A DNA stretch of 64,000 bases from Microbacteriaceae bacterium PS02067 (GTDB lineage: Bacteria > Actinomycetota > Actinomycetes > Actinomycetales > Microbacteriaceae). A model generated the notes under the pieces. The model worked only from the letters and a program-made list of their open reading frames with translations. It was not told where the DNA came from and ran no database searches. The stretch spans positions 45,742-109,741 of the forward strand of contig JASCPG010000002.1 of the NCBI GenBank assembly GCA_029960085.1. Direction: 5' to 3'. Made by a program: the position numbers and the translations under genes. Shown here in pieces: positions 38,117-46,977 of this stretch. Each line of letters opens with the position of its first letter. The stretch's first letter is position 1.

Positions 38117-39289
38117 TCAGACCTTGGCATCCTGACGCGGGATGAACACCTTCTTGATGATCAGCAGGATCGACGCGGTCACCGGGATCGCGACGAGCGC
38201 TCCGAGAAGACCCATCAAGGTGCCGCCCACCATCGCACCGATGACGACGAGCGAGCCGGGGATCGAGATCGCCTTGTTCATGACCTTCGGCGTCAGCACG
38301 TAGGCCTCGATCTGCATGTAGACGAGGTAGGCGGTCGCGAAGATGAGTCCGGCGATGGGGCTCGCGAACAGTGCGACGACGGTACCGATGATCCAGAACA
38401 GCACGGTACCCACGAGCGGGATGATCGTGATGCAGAAGGAGATGACCGCCATCAGCAGCGGGAACGGCAGCTGAAGGATCGTGTACAGGATGAACGTCAT
38501 GAGCGAGTTGAAGAACGCCAGGACGACCATGCCGCCGAGGTACGACCCGACCGAACCGGTGATCTCCTCGGTCATCTCACCGACGAACGCGCGGCTGCGG
38601 GCCGGCCACAGGCGGTAGAACGCCTGCTTGATCTGGTCGAGCGAGGCGAGGAAGTACAGGCTCAGCACGATGATGATGATGATGCCCGAGATCGTCGTCG
38701 CGATCGTCGCGCCGACCTGCAGCACTCCGCCGCCGATCGTCGCGATGTTGCCGGGGTCGGCGAGGAAGCGCTGGATCTGCGCCACGAGATCGCCGGCCTG
38801 AGAGCCCAGGCGCTCCTGGATCCAGGCGTAGAACTCGGTCGCCTGGAAGTCCCGGACCATCGTCGGCAGATCGCGCACGAACTGGGCGATCTGCTGCACG
38901 ACGGTCGGGATGATGAGCCACAGCACGCCGAGCATGAGCAGCGCGAACACCCCGTACACGATGACGATCCCCCACGCGCGGGGGATCCGGTTGCGCTCGA
39001 GTCGCCGCACGATCGGGTCGAGCCCGAGCGCGGCGAACAGCGCGAAGGCCACGTAGATCCAGATCGTCACGAGGCCCGTGATCGCCATCCCGAGGGCGAA
39101 CGCGGTGAGGCCGCCGAGCGTGATCAGGAACCCCAGCGCGAACGGACGGTTCAGGTGCGTCCAGTAGGTCCGATCCGCGGGTGCCTCGAGCGGCTCGGAC
39201 GAAGCGAGGACGGGCTCGGATGCCGTGACGGCGGGCGTCGCGCGGGTGCGGGAGCGGCGCAGGAACTTGCCGGAACTGCGGTCGGTCAT
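38117..39289 (-). CDS. AI-2E family transporter
   Basis: A 390 aa membrane protein of the AI-2E/PerM (TqsA-like) family with about eight segments. The N-terminal 50 residues are a basic cytoplasmic leader; the family core includes ALGLDPIVRRLERNRIPRAW and the C-terminal SIPGSLVVIGAMVGGTLMGLLGALVAIP. Members export autoinducer-2 or act as Na+(Li+)/H+ antiporters, and the sequence does not discriminate. It converges on the lactonase gene with 16 bp between stops. Confidence 0.9.
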   Translation of the reverse strand: MTDRSSGKFLRRSRTRATPAVTASEPVLASSEPLEAPADRTYWTHLNRPFALGFLITLGGLTAFALGMAITGLVTIWIYVAFALFAALGLDPIVRRLERNRIPRAWGIVIVYGVFALLMLGVLWLIIPTVVQQIAQFVRDLPTMVRDFQATEFYAWIQERLGSQAGDLVAQIQRFLADPGNIATIGGGVLQVGATIATTISGIIIIIVLSLYFLASLDQIKQAFYRLWPARSRAFVGEMTEEITGSVGSYLGGMVVLAFFNSLMTFILYTILQLPFPLLMAVISFCITIIPLVGTVLFWIIGTVVALFASPIAGLIFATAYLVYMQIEAYVLTPKVMNKAISIPGSLVVIGAMVGGTLMGLLGALVAIPVTASILLIIKKVFIPRQDAKV

Positions 39290-39411
39290 AGGTCTCACTG
39301 TAGGGGGTGGGATCGACAGGACGTTGGCGCGCTCGTTCGCCGCGGGTGAGGCGGAGACCGCGTGCGTCGACATGCCCGCGAACTGGGTAGGGTCGTCTGA
39401 GGGAGGACCGC

Positions 39412-39738
39412 ATGACCGACGCCGACACCGAGAGCACCGCCGCTGCAGCGCAGCTGCTCCGCCTGCGCGGCAGCATCGACAACATCGACGCCGCGCTGAT
39501 CCACCTGCTGGCCGAGCGCTTCAAGGCGACCCAGCAGGTCGGGGTGCTCAAGGCGCAATATGGGATGCCGGCCTCCGACCCGGTCCGCGAGGAGCAGCAG
39601 GTCGCCCGGTTGCGCACGCTCGCCGCGGACGCCGACCTCGACCCCGAGTTCGCGCAGAAGTGGTTCGCCTTCGTCGTCGCCGAGGTCATCCGTCACCACA
39701 CGGCGGCGGCCGAAGGCGATCTGCCCCCGGCCGCCTGA
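39412..39738 (+). CDS. Chorismate mutase, AroQ type
   Basis: Short all-helical enzyme of 108 aa that converts chorismate to prephenate for Phe and Tyr synthesis. The AroQ pattern is visible: LRGSIDNIDAALIHLLAERF, then KATQQVGVLKA, DPVREEQQVARL, and the last helix with EVIRHH. No signal peptide, so it is cytoplasmic. GGGAGGA lies 7 bp before the ATG at 39412. Actinobacterial versions of this size often need DAHP synthase for full activity; that partner is not in the window. Confidence 0.9.
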   Translation: MTDADTESTAAAAQLLRLRGSIDNIDAALIHLLAERFKATQQVGVLKAQYGMPASDPVREEQQVARLRTLAADADLDPEFAQKWFAFVVAEVIRHHTAAAEGDLPPAA

Positions 39739-39750
39739 TCACGCTGGTCG

Positions 39751-40437
39751 CTACGGCGTCGCGCGCCGCAGCGACAGGAAGGCGATCCCGCCGAAGAGGA
39801 CGATCGCGCCCAGGAGCACCGCGGACGCGCCCGGGATGCCGACCGTGCCGAACCAGCTGAAGAGGCTCTCCCAGGCGTTCAGCCGTCCGAGGAGCCACAT
39901 GCCGGCGATCAGGATCAGCCCGAGCGCCGCGAGCGCGAACGTCAGCCCGAGGGCGCCGAAGCGCCGGTAGACGGTCGAGCCCCAGAAGCCGATGACGAAC
40001 AACAGCAGGGCGACGACGGCGAAGAACACACCGGCCATGACCGGCCCCGACGTCCACGCCCAGTCGAGGTAGAAGAAGAAGCCGTTGAGCCCCCAGCCTC
40101 GGGTCGCCCGTTCGGCGAACCCGCCGAGCACGAACACGATGCCCAGCATGATCGAGGTGAACAGCGCCGCGAGCAGCGTCCCGAAGAAGAAGTCGCGTCG
40201 CGTGATGCTCATCGCCTGCGAGAACGGGAAGGTGTAGCTGAGCGCCATGATCCCGAGCGCGAAGAAGTACCAGATCGGCGCCTGGCTGCCGCCGCCGTAC
40301 TTGGCGCCGTCGTACGGGATCAGCGCGAAGATGACGAGCGACATCGCGAACGAGATCGAGAGGATGATCAGCGGCATCCACACGAACGTGTACTTGTTCA
40401 CGAACTGCATGCGCGCGACTTTGAGGACACGGTTCAT
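39751..40437 (-). CDS. ABC transporter permease
   Basis: A 228 aa membrane protein with six predicted segments, the transmembrane partner of the ATPase encoded just upstream; their genes overlap by 4 bp. It starts MNRVLKVARMQFVNKYTFVW and has no named motifs beyond the segment pattern. The three-gene GntR-ATPase-permease operon matches YtrA-type exporters that respond to wall-active antibiotics, but the substrate cannot be deduced. Confidence 0.85.
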   Translation of the reverse strand: MNRVLKVARMQFVNKYTFVWMPLIILSISFAMSLVIFALIPYDGAKYGGGSQAPIWYFFALGIMALSYTFPFSQAMSITRRDFFFGTLLAALFTSIMLGIVFVLGGFAERATRGWGLNGFFFYLDWAWTSGPVMAGVFFAVVALLLFVIGFWGSTVYRRFGALGLTFALAALGLILIAGMWLLGRLNAWESLFSWFGTVGIPGASAVLLGAIVLFGGIAFLSLRRATP

Positions 40438-41336
40438 CGGAGTGCTCCTTCGCTCTGGGCGTCCGCCGCCGCGTGCTGCGTCGTTCGGACGATGAGTTGT
40501 TGCAGGGAGACGGGACTCACCTCGAGGCCCGCCCGGGTGAGCGCGAGCCGGTCGTCACCGGTCAGTGTGCCGAGGACGGTGGCCGAGGTGACGCGCCCGA
40601 GCGCCTCGCGGTGGATGACCTCACGCCCCTCCACGAACGCCTCGACGGCCGCCGTGTCACCGACGATCGTCGCCGCCCGGTCGCGCACGGCGTCGGTCTC
40701 CTCGTCCATCACGATCCGTCCGCCGTCGACGACGATGACCCGTTCGAGGAGGTTCGCGACTTCGTCGATCAGATGGCTCGACAGGATGACGGTGCGCGGA
40801 TGCTCGGCGTAGTCCTCGAGCAGGCGATCGTAGAAGATCTGCCGTGCGACGGCGTCGAGCCCCAGGTACGGCTCGTCGAAGAATGTGATCTCCGCCCGTG
40901 ACGCGAGACCGATGATGACGCCGACTGCGGAGAGCTGCCCGCGGGAGAGCTTCTTGATACGCCGCTTCATCGGGAGGGCGAACTCGACGGCGAGTCGGTC
41001 GGCGAAGGCCTGGTCCCAGTTCGGGAAGAACAACGAGGCCATGCGCAGCGCGTGGCGGGCGTTCGCGTCGTCGGGGTAGCGCTGGCTCTCCCGCACGAAG
41101 CAGACGCGGCTGAGAACCCGGGCGTTCTCGTACGGATGCTCGCCGAAGACCCGCACGTCGCCGGAGGTCGCGAAGTTCTGCGCCGTGAGGATCGACATGA
41201 TCGTCGTCTTTCCGGCGCCGTTCCGGCCGAGCAGGCCGTAGATCGTGTTCTCCTCGATGGAGAACGAGACATCCGCTACCGCGACGGTCTCGCGGTAGCG
41301 CTTGGTGAGGTTTCGCACCTCGATCACGGTGGTCAT
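40434..41336 (-). CDS. ABC transporter ATP-binding protein
   Basis: A 300 aa ATPase. Walker A is GRNGAGKTT, the signature motif is degenerate (LSRGQLSAV), Walker B is ITFFDEP followed by YLGLD, and the switch His is in LSSHLID. A C-terminal extension of about 80 residues with VVDGGRIVMDEE is typical of the YtrB-like group. ATG overlaps the GntR stop by 4 bp. Confidence 0.92.
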   Translation of the reverse strand: MTTVIEVRNLTKRYRETVAVADVSFSIEENTIYGLLGRNGAGKTTIMSILTAQNFATSGDVRVFGEHPYENARVLSRVCFVRESQRYPDDANARHALRMASLFFPNWDQAFADRLAVEFALPMKRRIKKLSRGQLSAVGVIIGLASRAEITFFDEPYLGLDAVARQIFYDRLLEDYAEHPRTVILSSHLIDEVANLLERVIVVDGGRIVMDEETDAVRDRAATIVGDTAAVEAFVEGREVIHREALGRVTSATVLGTLTGDDRLALTRAGLEVSPVSLQQLIVRTTQHAAADAQSEGALR

Positions 41337-41713
41337 CGTGCGGTCCCTTCAGTGGTGTCGGTGGCCCGTTCGCGCACGAGCCGGGCGAGGTCGTCGGGGC
41401 CGAGCCCGAGGTTCCGGGCTTCGGCGAGCAGTGGCTGGATGAAACGGTCGGCGAAGGCCGCGCGGCGTTCCGTGAGCAGGTGCTCGCGGGCGCCGACGGC
41501 GACGAACATGCCGATGCCGCGGCGCTTGACGAGCACTCCCTTTTCGACGAGCATGTTCACTCCCTTGGCGGCGGTGGCGGGGTTGATGCGGTAGAACGCG
41601 GCGAGTTCGTTCGTCGAGGGGGCCCGCGTGTCCTCGCCGAGACTGCCGTCGAGGATGGCATCCTCCACGTTCTCCGCGATCTGCAGGAACAGTGCCTTGC
41701 CCTCTTCGATCAC
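41333..41713 (-). CDS. GntR-family regulator, YtrA type
   Basis: A 126 aa regulator with the N-terminal GntR winged helix (residues 10-75, including DTRAPSTNELAAFYRINPATAAKGVNML) and the short dimerising tail of the YtrA subfamily, which lacks a large ligand domain. GTG at 41713 follows AGGAGA. It heads the GntR-ATPase-permease operon, and the palindrome at 41737-41754 in its promoter is the expected autoregulatory site. Confidence 0.92.
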   Translation of the reverse strand: MIEEGKALFLQIAENVEDAILDGSLGEDTRAPSTNELAAFYRINPATAAKGVNMLVEKGVLVKRRGIGMFVAVGAREHLLTERRAAFADRFIQPLLAEARNLGLGPDDLARLVRERATDTTEGTAR

Positions 41714-41736
41714 ACCGTCTCCTGGTTGGTCGGTTA

Positions 41737-41776
41737 GTTACTTGACTAAGTAACCACGCAACTCGCGCGATGTCAA
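41737..41776 (-). promoter_or_regulatory. Promoter and GntR operator of the ABC operon
   Basis: On the minus strand TTGACA (complement of 41771-41776) is a consensus -35; 17 bp further is the -10 region TTACTT. The inverted repeat GTTACTT-GACT-AAGTAAC (41737-41754) covers the -10 and start point, ideal for a repressor. The rest of the 114 bp spacer to the next gene shows nothing. Confidence 0.75.
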
Positions 41777-41827
41777 CCCCGCGTCGTCGAGGCGCGCGTG
41801 GGGGGCCGACGGTCGGTCGGAGCCGGG

Positions 41828-42550
41828 TCAGTCGGAGCCGGGGTGGGCGTCCAGGGGCAGCGCGACCTTGTTCTCGAGCACGGTGATCGCCTCGTCGGAG
41901 ACGACGATGAGTCCGTCGAGCTCCTCGCGTACGCGCTTGTAGGCCACCTGCCGCTCGGCGGGGGTCGCCGCCTCGTCGACGGCGACGGACAGAAGCTGCT
42001 GCGCCGTCGCGAGACGCTTGCGTTCGGTCTCGCTGAAATCCGAGTCGCGCAGGCGCCGGGCCTCGCGTTCGGCGACGTCGAACGCGACCTCGTAGTCGGT
42101 CACGGCTGTCGCGTACCCCTCGAGCTCCGCCTCGGTGAGGTGCGTCTTGGCGGATGCCGGACGCAGCCGGTCGGCGTGCTTCTTGGCCCGCAGGAACGCC
42201 GCGGTGAGCGGCTGACGACCGTCGCTGATGGTCGGGAAGGCGATGAGCTTCGCCACGTCGAGCTCGTAGTCGAGCCAGCGCGCGGTCACGGCATCGTGCT
42301 CGGCGAACAGCTTTTCCAGCTGCGGCTGGGTCGGGGAGGGCTTCGTCAGCGGCTTCGGCTCGGATGCCGAGGCGACCTGCTTCGGCGGGGTCGCCGCCTT
42401 GAGCGCCGCCTTCGCCTGGAGGATCTCGAGGCGCCGCTTGTGGCGCGAGCGCGCACCGAGCTCCCATCGCTTCCCGATACCGCCGGCGACCGCCATGATC
42501 GGGAAGATCAGCCACCAGTAGTCTCGCGCGAAACCCCAGAACTCGTTCAC
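41828..42550 (-). CDS. Membrane-anchored protein of unknown function (paralogue 1)
   Basis: A 240 aa protein with one N-terminal membrane segment (about residues 7-25, YWWLIFPIMAVAGGI), a basic Ala/Lys stretch, a Pro/Thr linker and a soluble helical domain. The segment HDAVTARWLDYELDVAKLIAFP (residues about 86-107) is repeated almost unchanged in the next gene, so both belong to one unnamed family. It lies 9 bp after its paralogue in the same orientation. No catalytic motif is recognised. Confidence 0.75.
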   Translation of the reverse strand: MNEFWGFARDYWWLIFPIMAVAGGIGKRWELGARSRHKRRLEILQAKAALKAATPPKQVASASEPKPLTKPSPTQPQLEKLFAEHDAVTARWLDYELDVAKLIAFPTISDGRQPLTAAFLRAKKHADRLRPASAKTHLTEAELEGYATAVTDYEVAFDVAEREARRLRDSDFSETERKRLATAQQLLSVAVDEAATPAERQVAYKRVREELDGLIVVSDEAITVLENKVALPLDAHPGSD

Positions 42551-42559
42551 AGTGCAACC

Positions 42560-43459
42560 CTACGCACGGCGGTCGCGATCATCGCGCGGATCGCGTTCGT
42601 TGCGGCGCCGGTCGCGCGGCGAGCTCAGTCGCGCGATCGCCTCCGCGCCCTGCGCGAAGGCTTCCGCGCCGCGGGCGATCATCGCCTCGGTGAGGTTCTG
42701 CGCGATCTCCTGCGCCGACAGCATCCAGTCGGACGGTTGCGCCGTGTCCGGGCCGGGCCCTGCGGGCGCGGACCCCTCGCGGCGGGCACGTCTCCATGCC
42801 TCCGCCTCGGCTCTGTCGTACGCGTGTGCAAGGCGAGCGACGGCGTCGCGGTACGCCGTGAACTCGGCGGGGCTCATGGGTGCCGTCGCCGTGGCGGGCC
42901 GCAGCGCCCGCGTCGTGCGCAACTGCGAGAGGAACGCCGCCGTCTCGGGCACCGTCGCATCGGCCATCGCGGGGAAGGCGATCGCCTTCGCGGCATCCGT
43001 CTCGTACTCCATCCAGCGCGCCGTGACGGCGTCGTCGGACGCCATCACGCGGGCGAGAGGCAGCTCCCTCGGATCGCTCGATCGGCCGGGAACCGCGGCG
43101 CGGTCGGCCGACAGCGCGGCGCGTCGGGCGCGCAGCGTCGCGGCTGCTGCCTTCCCATCGCGCTGCGAAAGGTCCACCGCCCGGCGAGCGCGGGCGACGT
43201 CGGCACCGTCGGCGCGGCCGGCGCTGCGCTCGGCGAGCGTGCGCGCGAGTTCCGCGCGGGCGACCCGCAGCGACATGCGGGTCGTGGCGACCTCGCGCTG
43301 GGCGGCGCGGACCGCCTCGCGCGACGCGTCGTAGGCGAGCCGACGGGCTCTGCCCGATCGCTGGCCACGCAGTCCGAACCACGCGAGGGCGCCCGCCCCG
43401 ATCACCGCCGGCACGGTCCACCACCATGCGACGAGGTCGGGGACCAGCGTGGCATCCAC
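42560..43459 (-). CDS. Membrane-anchored protein of unknown function (paralogue 2)
   Basis: A 299 aa protein: a membrane segment at about residues 10-30 (VAWWWTVPAVIGAGALAWFG), a long Arg/Ala/Glu-rich coiled-coil stretch (about 40-125), then the shared motif DDAVTARWMEYETDAAKAIAFP, and a charged Arg/Asp-rich tail. It forms an apparent operon with paralogue 1. By composition it could be a scaffold tethering something to the membrane; no function is known to me. Confidence 0.72.
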   Translation of the reverse strand: MDATLVPDLVAWWWTVPAVIGAGALAWFGLRGQRSGRARRLAYDASREAVRAAQREVATTRMSLRVARAELARTLAERSAGRADGADVARARRAVDLSQRDGKAAAATLRARRAALSADRAAVPGRSSDPRELPLARVMASDDAVTARWMEYETDAAKAIAFPAMADATVPETAAFLSQLRTTRALRPATATAPMSPAEFTAYRDAVARLAHAYDRAEAEAWRRARREGSAPAGPGPDTAQPSDWMLSAQEIAQNLTEAMIARGAEAFAQGAEAIARLSSPRDRRRNERDPRDDRDRRA

Positions 43460-43505
43460 ATCGCCATGCTATCCAGCATGACTGAAAGCGCTCCGGGAGG
43501 GACGC

Positions 43506-43640
43506 TCAGCCGAAGATGAGGGCGAGGACGGTCGCGCCGCCGCCCACGAGAATGAGCGCGCCGATGACGACCCACGCGACGATGCGCGTGCGACGCGTGC
43601 GCGCCTCGTTCATGCCGACGTACTCATCCTTATCGCTCAT
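43506..43640 (-). CDS. Small single-pass membrane protein, 44 aa
   Basis: A short frame reading MSDKDEYVGMNEARTRRTR, then one hydrophobic segment (about residues 20-43) to the C-terminus at FG. Basic residues precede the segment, so the N-terminus is predicted cytoplasmic. It lies between purL and the paralogue pair on the same strand, 17 bp after purL. Such tiny proteins are common in Actinobacteria; the function is unknown. Confidence 0.65.
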   Translation of the reverse strand: MSDKDEYVGMNEARTRRTRIVAWVVIGALILVGGGATVLALIFG

Positions 43641-43657
43641 GGCACCAGCCTAGGCCG

Positions 43658-45979
43658 TCACGCGACGGGCTCTGCGACCGTCGGGCCGAACACCGCGGGG
43701 AGGGTCGCCTGCGAGACGGCGCGCAGCTCGGATGCCGAGACGGTGAACACGTCCTGCACTTCGAGCGCCGGGTCGTCGCCGTCGGCGGCGGAGTCGGTCA
43801 CGCCGATGCGCAGCACAGGGTAGCCCCGTCCTTCGCAGAGGCCCCGGAACTTCACGTCCTCCTCGCGCGGCACCGACACGATGACACGGCCGGTCGACTC
43901 CGAGAAGAGCGCCGTCGCGGCATCCACCCCGTCGCGCTCCATGATCTCGCGCAGCCACACGCGGGCACCGACGCCGAAGCGCATGACCGCTTCGGCGAGA
44001 GCCTGTGCGAGACCGCCCGAGGACAGGTCGTGCGCCGACGAGACGAGCTCCTGCTGCGAGGCGGCCTGGATGAGCTCCGCGAGACGCTTCTCGGCTGCGA
44101 GGTCGACCGCCGGCGGCCGACCGCCGAGGTGACCGTGGATCGTGCCCGCCCACGCCGAGCCGCTGAGCTCGGTCGAGGTGACGCCCAGCAGGTAGATGTT
44201 CTCGCCGGCATCCTGCCAGCCCGACGGGATGCGGCGCGCGACGTCGTCGATGATGCCGAGGACGCCCACGACCGGAGTCGGGAAGATCGGCACGTCGCCG
44301 GTCTGGTTGTAGAAGCTGACGTTGCCGCCCGTGACCGGCACACCGAGCGCGAGGCACGCGTCGGCGAGGCCGTCGACGGCCTGCCCGAACTGCCACATGA
44401 CCTCGGGGTTCTCCGGGCTACCGAAGTTCAGGCAGTCGGTGACGGCGGTGGGCACGGCACCCGTCACGGCGACGTTGCGGTACGCCTCGGCGAGGGCGAG
44501 CTGGGCTCCCGCGTACGGGTCGAGCTGGCAGTAGCGGCCGTTGCAGTCCGTCGCGATCGCGAAGCCGAGGCCCGACTCCTCGTCGACGCGGATCATGCCG
44601 GCGTCGTCGGGGAAGCTCAGGGCGGTGTTCCCCATGACGTAGTAGTCGTACTGGTTCGTGACCCAGCTCGTGTCGGCGAGGTTGGGGCTCCCGAGCAGCT
44701 GCAGGAACTGCGCCTTCAGGGTGTCGGGGTCGACCGCACGGGGAAGGGCCGCCGCGGAGTCGAGCTGCAGGGCGTCGATCCAGGCCGGGTAGGCGACGGG
44801 GCGCTCGTACACCGGTCCGTCGACCGCGACCGTCGAAGGGTCGACGTCGACGATCTGCTCGCCGTGCCAGAAGATCTGCAGGCGCCCGTCGCCGGTCACC
44901 TCGCCGAGCACCGACGTCTCGACATCCCACTTGGCCGTCACCGCGAGGAAGGCATCCAGCTTCTCGGGCGCGACGATCGCCATCATGCGCTCCTGCGACT
45001 CGCTCATGAGGATTTCCTCGGGAGTGAGCGTGGGGTCGCGCAGCAGCACATTCTCGAGGTCGACGCGCATGCCCGAGCCGCCGTTCGCGGCCAGCTCGCT
45101 CGTCGCGCACGAGATGCCGGCGGCGCCGAGGTCCTGGATCGCCTCGACGAGCTCGCCCTGGTACAGCTCGAGGCAGCACTCGATGAGCACCTTCTCGGCG
45201 AACGGGTCGCCCACCTGCACGGCCGGGCGCTTCGTCGGGCCGCCGTCGGCGAACGTGTCGGAGGCCAGGATCGACGCACCGCCGATGCCGTCGCCGCCCG
45301 TCCGCGCCCCGAAGAGCACGACCTGATTGCCGGCGCCGGTCGCGTTGGCGAGCTTGATGTCCTCGTGGCGCATGACGCCGACCGCGAGGGCGTTCACGAG
45401 CGGGTTGCCCTGGTAGACCGCGTCGAAGACGGTCTCGCCGCCGATGTTCGGCAGGCCCAGGCAGTTCGCGTAGAAGCTGATGCCGCTCGTCACGCCGTGC
45501 ACGACCCGCGGGGTGTCGGGGTGGTCGATCGCGCCGAAGCGGAGCTGGTCCATGACGGCGACGGGGCGGGCGCCCATCGAGATGATGTCGCGGACGATGC
45601 CGCCGACGCCGGTCGCGGCGCCCTGGAACGGCTCGATGTAGCTCGGGTGGTTGTGCGACTCGACCTTGAAGGTCACGGCCCAGCCCTCGCCCACGTCGAC
45701 GACGCCCGCGTTCTGGCCCATGCCGACCATGAGGCGGGCCTTCATCTCCTCGGAGACCTTCTGCCCGAACCGGCGCAGGTAGATCTTGGACGACTTGTAG
45801 GAGCAGTGCTCGCTCCACATCACGGAGTACATGGCCAGCTCGCCCGAGGTGGGGCGGCGGCCGAGGATCGTCTTGATCTCGTCGTACTCGTCGGCCTTGA
45901 GTCCGAGCGCCGCGTAGGGCTGCTCCTTCTCGGGCGTCGCGAGGGCGTTCTGGACGGTGTCGGCGACAGGGGTGCTCAC
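43658..45979 (-). CDS. purL: Phosphoribosylformylglycinamidine synthase subunit PurL
   Basis: ATP-dependent amidation of FGAR in purine synthesis; 773 aa, the small-type PurL that needs separate PurQ and PurS. Hallmarks are [36 protein letters not shown] (position 75-95), the [15 protein letters not shown] substrate segment, [11 protein letters not shown], and a second AIRS-like half with [15 protein letters not shown] at 45979 is taken as the start; the open frame beyond it runs into the repeat region. PurQ and PurS are not in the window. Confidence 0.95.
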   Translation of the reverse strand: MSTPVADTVQNALATPEKEQPYAALGLKADEYDEIKTILGRRPTSGELAMYSVMWSEHCSYKSSKIYLRRFGQKVSEEMKARLMVGMGQNAGVVDVGEGWAVTFKVESHNHPSYIEPFQGAATGVGGIVRDIISMGARPVAVMDQLRFGAIDHPDTPRVVHGVTSGISFYANCLGLPNIGGETVFDAVYQGNPLVNALAVGVMRHEDIKLANATGAGNQVVLFGARTGGDGIGGASILASDTFADGGPTKRPAVQVGDPFAEKVLIECCLELYQGELVEAIQDLGAAGISCATSELAANGGSGMRVDLENVLLRDPTLTPEEILMSESQERMMAIVAPEKLDAFLAVTAKWDVETSVLGEVTGDGRLQIFWHGEQIVDVDPSTVAVDGPVYERPVAYPAWIDALQLDSAAALPRAVDPDTLKAQFLQLLGSPNLADTSWVTNQYDYYVMGNTALSFPDDAGMIRVDEESGLGFAIATDCNGRYCQLDPYAGAQLALAEAYRNVAVTGAVPTAVTDCLNFGSPENPEVMWQFGQAVDGLADACLALGVPVTGGNVSFYNQTGDVPIFPTPVVGVLGIIDDVARRIPSGWQDAGENIYLLGVTSTELSGSAWAGTIHGHLGGRPPAVDLAAEKRLAELIQAASQQELVSSAHDLSSGGLAQALAEAVMRFGVGARVWLREIMERDGVDAATALFSESTGRVIVSVPREEDVKFRGLCEGRGYPVLRIGVTDSAADGDDPALEVQDVFTVSASELRAVSQATLPAVFGPTVAEPVA

Positions 45980-46061
45980 GCGGCTGAACTCCAAGACTCG
46001 GGTGCCGGGGACGGGTCTCAGTCTAGTTGGGGTCGTGTCGGTCCTGCTCCTCGGCCTGCTG

Positions 46062-46137
46062 ATCTGCAGGAGCGGCCGTTGCAGGTGTGCCCTGGGGGCA
46101 CCACGGTTCACTCCTGTCACACCCGATCCTGCGGTTC
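46062..46137. repeat. 72 bp inverted-repeat element, copy 1
   Basis: CTGCAGGA at 46064 is answered by TCCTGCGG at 46127-46134, the most diverged of three copies. The interior keeps AGCG near the left end and TCACTCCTGTCACAC near the right. Confidence 0.85.
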
Positions 46138-46273
46138 GGGGGCGAGGCCGGGCGCCGGGCACCGGGCGCCGGCCGGGCACGGGGCGTGCTCCGCGGGCCC
46201 GGCGCGTGTCGGGTGTCGCGTTGGGAGCGCCGTCGCGGGCGGGCCTGGAGGCGGGTCCTGTTCGGCGCCCCCC

Positions 46274-46351
46274 AATCTGCAGGAGCGACCTTGACGGATG
46301 TGACTTACGAGGCGTCACGGCTCACTTCTGTCGCACCGGATCCTGCAGTTC
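46274..46351. repeat. 72 bp inverted-repeat element, copy 2
   Basis: CTGCAGGA (46277-46284) and TCCTGCAG (46341-46348) form the ends. The interior GAGCGACC, ACGGATGTG, GAGGCGTCA and CTCACTTCTGTC is shared with copy 3. Same orientation as the others. Confidence 0.88.
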
Positions 46352-46432
46352 GGCGCGGGGTCGGGGGCTGGCGGGCGGTGGGGGCGCCTGCTCTGCGGGC
46401 GGTGTCGGGGATGTGTCGGGCTCGTCGGTCTT

Positions 46433-46514
46433 CCAAACTGCAGGAGCGACTGTTACGGATGTGCCCTGGGAGGCGTCAGGGCTCACTTCTGTCACACGTG
46501 ATCCTGCAGTTTGG
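46433..46514. repeat. 72 bp inverted-repeat element, copy 3
   Basis: CCAAACTGCAGGA (46433-46445) and TCCTGCAGTTTGG (46502-46514) are exact 13 bp inverted repeats. Shared interior blocks are ACGGATGTG, GAGGCGTCA and CTCACTTCTGTC. Confidence 0.9.
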
Positions 46515-46563
46515 GGGGAGTGGGACGTTGGGTGGGTGCCGTCGCACCAGTGGGGAAGCTCGC

Positions 46564-46591
46564 GGGCAGCGGGCAGCGGGCAGCGGGCAGC
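46564..46591. repeat. GGGCAGC heptanucleotide repeat, four copies
   Basis: Four exact tandem copies of GGGCAGC, followed by a degenerate CGCGCAG. It lies 35 bp beyond the 3' end of the small acidic gene and outside any coding region. Confidence 0.85.
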
Positions 46592-46625
46592 GCGCAGTGG
46601 GGGGCGGGGCGGCGCGCGGGGATGG

Positions 46626-46886
46626 TCAGGCGGTGTGGCCGGGGGTCGGGTCCCAGTCGTCGTCGGGGTAGTCGATCACGCCGATGCCGATCGCCTCGTG
46701 GTTCGGCTCGGTGGCGGGCGCCTTCGGGGACTTCGCGGCCTTCGGCTCTTCGCCAGGTTGCTTCTCGGTGCTCGGTTCCTCCAACTGCGTGGCGTCGGGC
46801 TCCTCGCCTGACGGCGTCGGCTGTGAGTCATCCGGGGCGGGGGTCTGGGCTGGCGACGGGGCGGGGGTCTGGTCGGTGTCGGACAT
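46626..46886 (-). CDS. Small acidic, proline-rich protein of unknown function
   Basis: An 86 aa protein, MSDTDQTPAPSPAQTPAPDD at its start, dominated by Pro, Thr, Glu, Asp and Lys and almost certainly disordered, ending in a more ordered EAIGIGVIDYPDDDWDP. No membrane segment or signal. AGGAGGA lies just upstream of the ATG at 46886, supporting translation. The conserved-looking C-terminus may be a peptide motif for a partner; this is a guess. Confidence 0.65.
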   Translation of the reverse strand: MSDTDQTPAPSPAQTPAPDDSQPTPSGEEPDATQLEEPSTEKQPGEEPKAAKSPKAPATEPNHEAIGIGVIDYPDDDWDPTPGHTA

Positions 46887-46977
46887 GAGTCCTCCTTCAC
46901 TCGGGGCCATCCTGCTCCGATACGCGCGCCGGCACAGGGGGGTCGACGGTGTCGGTGCCGGCACGTACGCTCTGCAC

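Larger units (their letters stand above)
45980..46625. other. Long intergenic repeat region upstream of purL, no gene
   Basis: The 646 bp between purL and the next gene hold three copies of a 72 bp inverted-repeat element and a GGGCAGC microsatellite, listed separately. The spacers between copies are GC-rich and low in complexity. Long open frames here follow from base composition and are not supported as genes. The purL promoter must lie in the first part, before or within copy 1. Confidence 0.75.

Noticed and set aside
45957..46811. Plus-strand frames through the purL upstream repeats
   Set aside because: They translate non-coding repeats, have biased Arg/Gly composition, and overlap the purL start and the small acidic gene.
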